Assembly (NCBI GenBank): GCA_019117125.1
Contig: DXAL01000015.1
Span: forward strand, 1-64,000
Length of the DNA: 64,000 bases
Reading direction: 5' to 3'
DNA from: Candidatus Mediterraneibacter merdipullorum
GTDB taxonomy: Bacteria > Bacillota > Clostridia > Lachnospirales > Lachnospiraceae
Notes under the pieces: model-generated
What the model was told of the DNA's origin: nothing
What the model saw: only the letters and a program-made list of their open reading frames with translations
The model's database searches: none
In this document: one piece after another, positions 61,022 through 64,000 of the stretch
Layout of the letters: each line of letters starts with the position of its first letter
Numbering within the stretch: the stretch's first letter is position 1
Translations under genes and position numbers: made by a program

Positions 61022-61516
61022 TCACTCCCACCTGAGCCGGTGCAGTTCTCCTTCCTTCTCCAACCCCCGGAATCCGTTCTGCCGCAGCGCCTCATACAGC
61101 ACGATTGCAGCAGAATTGCCCAGGTTCAGCGAGCGTATCTTCTCCTGCATGGGGATGCGCACGCAGTTCTCCGGATGCTCCACAAGGATTTCTTCCGGGA
61201 TGCCGGCGCTCTCCTTCCCGAACATGATGTAGCAGTCCGGCTCATAGCTCACTTCCGTGTACACCTTCCTGGCTTTCGTCGTTGCCATATAAATCTTCGC
61301 CCCCGGATTCTTCTCCAGAAAGTCTTTATAATCAATGTACACGGTCACATCCAGGTCTTTCCAGTAGTCCATCCCCGCGCGCCGGAGCGCCTTCTCGCTG
61401 AGGCTGAAGCCCAGCGGTCCGATGAGGTGGAGCCTGGCGCCTGCCGCCACGCAGGTCCTGCCGATATTTCCTGTATTTGCCGGGATTTCCGGCTCATGGA
61501 GTACGATATTGAGCAT
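61022..61516 (-). CDS. trmL: tRNA (cytidine/uridine-34 2'-O)-methyltransferase TrmL
   Basis: MLNIVLHEPEIPANTGNIGRTCVAAGARLHLIGPLGFSLSEKALRRAGMDYW, MFGKESAGIPEEIL, IPMQEKIRSLNLGNSAAIVLYEALRQ (SPOUT). Confidence 0.95.
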   Translation of the reverse strand: MLNIVLHEPEIPANTGNIGRTCVAAGARLHLIGPLGFSLSEKALRRAGMDYWKDLDVTVYIDYKDFLEKNPGAKIYMATTKARKVYTEVSYEPDCYIMFGKESAGIPEEILVEHPENCVRIPMQEKIRSLNLGNSAAIVLYEALRQNGFRGLEKEGELHRLRWE

Positions 61517-62648
61517 CTGTCTGCATCACCTTTCCTCTCGATATCCGGATTTCATCTTTCTCCGTCTGCCATCTCAGGAATTCATCCGGCGCCGGACGGT
61601 CCAGATACCGCGTCTCTTCCCCGTTTCTTATCACCCGGGCATTCTGTCTTCTGGCGGTTCCCAGCCGCACCCCGTGGGCGCCTGCCTCCGCCAGCGCTCC
61701 CAGCACTTCCTCCGCCCGGTCCGTCAGGAGGAGGAAGCTCCCAGCCGAGGTCATCTGATAGGGATTCAGCCGGCAGGCTTCACAGAACTCCACGGTCTCC
61801 TGCTTCAGCGCGATGCTGCGCATGTCAATCTCAAATCCCAGCTTCTCCTGCTCCGAGAGCTCCCAGAGCGCCGCCAGGATGCCGCCGCTTCCTATCTGCC
61901 GCGCTGTCACGGGCACCGGACTGCCGTCCGCCGCCTGCTGTACACGCCATGCGGCAAGGAGCTGCTCCGGAGCCACCAGCTCATTTTCCAGCGACGCCGC
62001 CTGGTCCAGAAACGCACCGGTGAACCTCTGCGCCAGGTCCGCGCGGGCTTCCGCAAGAAGCCGCAGCGTTCCCTCCAGACCGGCATAACCGCACAGGAGG
62101 AGGTCCTTCTCCTTTTCCTGCGCTTCTGCCGCCGGCTTCCCGTTCCGGTCCGCCGCTCTGCCTGCCGGTTCGGTACCGGCGCCTGCCGCTCCGCTGTTTG
62201 CCGCCGCGCAGGCGTTGGAATCCGCCGGAACGGTCCCCGCCGCGCAGACCGACACCATCGGCTGCGCCGCCATACAGGTCACTTCCCCCTGGAACGCTGT
62301 TATCTGCATCCGGAATTTTTCACAGGCGCGCTCCGCCTCCCCGACGATGTCGCGGAGCAGACTTTCCTCCGCCCCCTCGGGGAGCAGGACGCGGACCGAT
62401 GCTCCTGCCGCTGCGCATCCTTTTGCCGCAAGGCTGCCCGCCGCATGGAGCACGGCATAGAATCCGGTCTTTGCATCCGTGCCGCTGATGCAGGCGTCCG
62501 CCCAGAGAAACTTTGTCCCCCGGTCCGCGCCAAGCACGGAACAGTCTGTCCATGGAGAGGGCTCTGCCGCCACTTCCTCCCGCTTTGTCCGCAGCTGCCG
62601 CCTGACAGACCTCTGCCATGCGGTCTGCGTGAATTTTCCCATCCGCAT
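61494..62648 (-). CDS. PurM/HypE-like (AIR synthase-related) protein of unknown function
   Basis: CGYAGLEGTLRLLAEARADLAQRFTGAFLDQA...VPVTARQIGSGGILAALWELSEQEKLGFEIDMRSIALKQETVEFCEACRLNPYQMTSAGSFLLLTDRAEEVLGALAEAGAHGVRLG. Confidence 0.75.
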   Translation of the reverse strand: MRMGKFTQTAWQRSVRRQLRTKREEVAAEPSPWTDCSVLGADRGTKFLWADACISGTDAKTGFYAVLHAAGSLAAKGCAAAGASVRVLLPEGAEESLLRDIVGEAERACEKFRMQITAFQGEVTCMAAQPMVSVCAAGTVPADSNACAAANSGAAGAGTEPAGRAADRNGKPAAEAQEKEKDLLLCGYAGLEGTLRLLAEARADLAQRFTGAFLDQAASLENELVAPEQLLAAWRVQQAADGSPVPVTARQIGSGGILAALWELSEQEKLGFEIDMRSIALKQETVEFCEACRLNPYQMTSAGSFLLLTDRAEEVLGALAEAGAHGVRLGTARRQNARVIRNGEETRYLDRPAPDEFLRWQTEKDEIRISRGKVMQTDAQYRTP

Positions 62649-62752
62649 CGTCCATCCTCCTGTTTCTCTTCCCTGTCTGTCCGGCTGACCGCCCGCGCCT
62701 CCATGACCTGATGTCTGCTCAGCCCGATGCCCGGCGCGGTCCCGACGATTGC

Positions 62753-62854
62753 CTACGCGATGTACGGAAGTACCATCGTCAGTATCATAGCCGCCACCAG
62801 TACAAGGATGATAACCGATACGATACGGCGGAATCTCTTATCATGAAAATTCAT
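62753..62854 (-). CDS. 33-aa single-pass membrane microprotein (not in ORF track)
   Basis: ATG at 62854 to TAG at 62753: MNFHDKRFRRIVSVIILVLVAAMILTMVLPYIA; Shine-Dalgarno aaggaga appropriately spaced inside the 3' end of the radical SAM gene. Confidence 0.7.
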   Translation of the reverse strand: MNFHDKRFRRIVSVIILVLVAAMILTMVLPYIA

Positions 62855-64000
62855 TTTTTGTCTCCTTCGCTTTTTCTCTGTTTTCCTGTCTGCCATCCGG
62901 CAGTTCCACGCGGCAGACTGCCGCGTCCCCGCTCAGCGGGTCCCGCTTCCTGTAGTCGAAGAGCAGGACTTCTCCCCGGAGCCGCTCCAGATGGGTCATC
63001 TTCCGCATCTGCCGCCTGTCGCAGTCCATGTAGTCCTTCAGATACCGGTGCTCTTTTTCTTCCATCTTATAAAATGCAGCCGCCTCATCCGGATGGACTT
63101 TGTTTTCCGGCAGGAATGCCGGCCGGTTCTTTACATTATCCCGCAGATACATATCCAGTGTCAACCACTCCGCGTATTCTTCCGGGTCTCCCGCGCTTTT
63201 TCCCAGATGCATCAGGAAATCCCGGAGTATCTCATATCTGGCGATTCTGGAATGGCTGACCCGGAACAGCCCCCTCTCCTCATAATAATCTGCAAGCGCA
63301 CCGTACATGGCAAAGGGCGATGAGAACGCCCGCTCCGCCTGCTCCATCGTATTGCGGAACTGCCCGCTGTTATAATAGACTTCCACCATCTCTTCTATCT
63401 TCTTGAGCCGTATCACGTCCTCATAGGAAAGCCATTTCGTAGAAAGAACCTCGTAGGGCGGGCGGTCCTGGCAGAGCAGTCCGTACCCCTGTGTCATTTC
63501 ATACATGTAAGAGCCTTTGAGCACTTTCAGGAACCCGAGCTGGAGCTGGTCCGGCCGCATGGCATAGACCCGGTCAAAGGACCGGGCGAAACTGTCGTAA
63601 TCCTCATACGGGAGCCCGGCTATCAGGTCCAGGTGCTGATGGACATTGCGGGGCTCGCGGATGAGCGCCACATTTTGCTCCACTTTCTCAAGGTCCATGG
63701 TCCGCCGGATTTCCCGTATGGTATCCGGATTCGTCGACTGGATGCCAATCTCCAGCTGTATCAGCCCGGGGCGCATGCTGCGGATGAGCCGTATCTCCTC
63801 CTCGTCCAGCAGGTCGGCTGCGACCTCAAAATGGAAGTTCGTCCTGCCCCGGTCATGCTCCCGGATGTATCTCCATATCGCTACAGCATGGTCGCGTCGG
63901 CAGTTGAACGTCCGGTCCACGAACTTTACCTGCGGGACTTCCCGGTCGATGAAAAACTGAAGCTCCTGCTTCACAAGCTCCATATCCCGGAACCGCAGGC
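62841..64000 (-). CDS. cobalamin-dependent radical SAM protein with DUF4080-like C-terminus (N-terminus beyond window)
   Basis: FVDRTFNCRRDHAVAIWRYIREHDRGRTNFHFEVAADLLDEEEIRLIRSMRPGLIQLEIGIQSTNPDTIREIRRTMDLEKVEQNVALIREPRNVHQHLDLIAGLPYED; the frame stays open upstream of the listed Met to the window edge. Confidence 0.9.
   Translation of the reverse strand, partial: LRFRDMELVKQELQFFIDREVPQVKFVDRTFNCRRDHAVAIWRYIREHDRGRTNFHFEVAADLLDEEEIRLIRSMRPGLIQLEIGIQSTNPDTIREIRRTMDLEKVEQNVALIREPRNVHQHLDLIAGLPYEDYDSFARSFDRVYAMRPDQLQLGFLKVLKGSYMYEMTQGYGLLCQDRPPYEVLSTKWLSYEDVIRLKKIEEMVEVYYNSGQFRNTMEQAERAFSSPFAMYGALADYYEERGLFRVSHSRIARYEILRDFLMHLGKSAGDPEEYAEWLTLDMYLRDNVKNRPAFLPENKVHPDEAAAFYKMEEKEHRYLKDYMDCDRRQMRKMTHLERLRGEVLLFDYRKRDPLSGDAAVCRVELPDGRQENREKAKETKNEFS

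Overview
The window is a gene-dense, mostly minus-strand chromosomal segment of a Clostridia/Lachnospiraceae-type bacterium (taxon inferred from gene content and style, not tested). From left to right it contains: the end of a mobile-element-like module (parB-parA plus two DUF6462-like small proteins) abutting lysS; housekeeping genes (lysS, greA, dusB, aldose epimerase, trigger-factor-like lipoprotein, cls, citrate synthase, rsmA, tatD, iron-ADH, GH3, purC); an accessory interval of gene remnants, an HTH-Uma2 protein and a RelE/Phd-type TA pair (18.4-21.7 kb); a MarR-ABC-ABC efflux operon; glgC-glgD; a pstSCAB-phoU-phoP-phoR operon; an eroding 2-aminoethylphosphonate (phn) locus; tadA, dgt, an Sfp-type PPTase, GGDEF/EAL, PhoU-like/PiT; a complete V-type ATPase operon; a LacI-regulated GH4 locus with a truncated binding-protein gene; trmL, a PurM/HypE-like orphan, and a cobalamin/radical-SAM protein cut by the window end. 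The most striking observations are: (1) a PstS whose two halves are in circularly permuted order, with the hinge motif WDA..I at both termini; (2) a phosphonate locus in which phnW, the transporter ATPase and the RpiR regulator each carry internal deletions or frameshifts and the permease is gone; (3) a compact candidate structured RNA at 10.26-10.40 kb; (4) promoters of the PiT and V-ATPase operons whose -35 elements sit inside perfect inverted repeats; (5) a duplicated 16-bp LacI operator; (6) an unannotated 33-aa membrane microprotein. No rRNA, tRNA or CRISPR array was recognised. All family calls are from reading the protein sequences; no database search was run.
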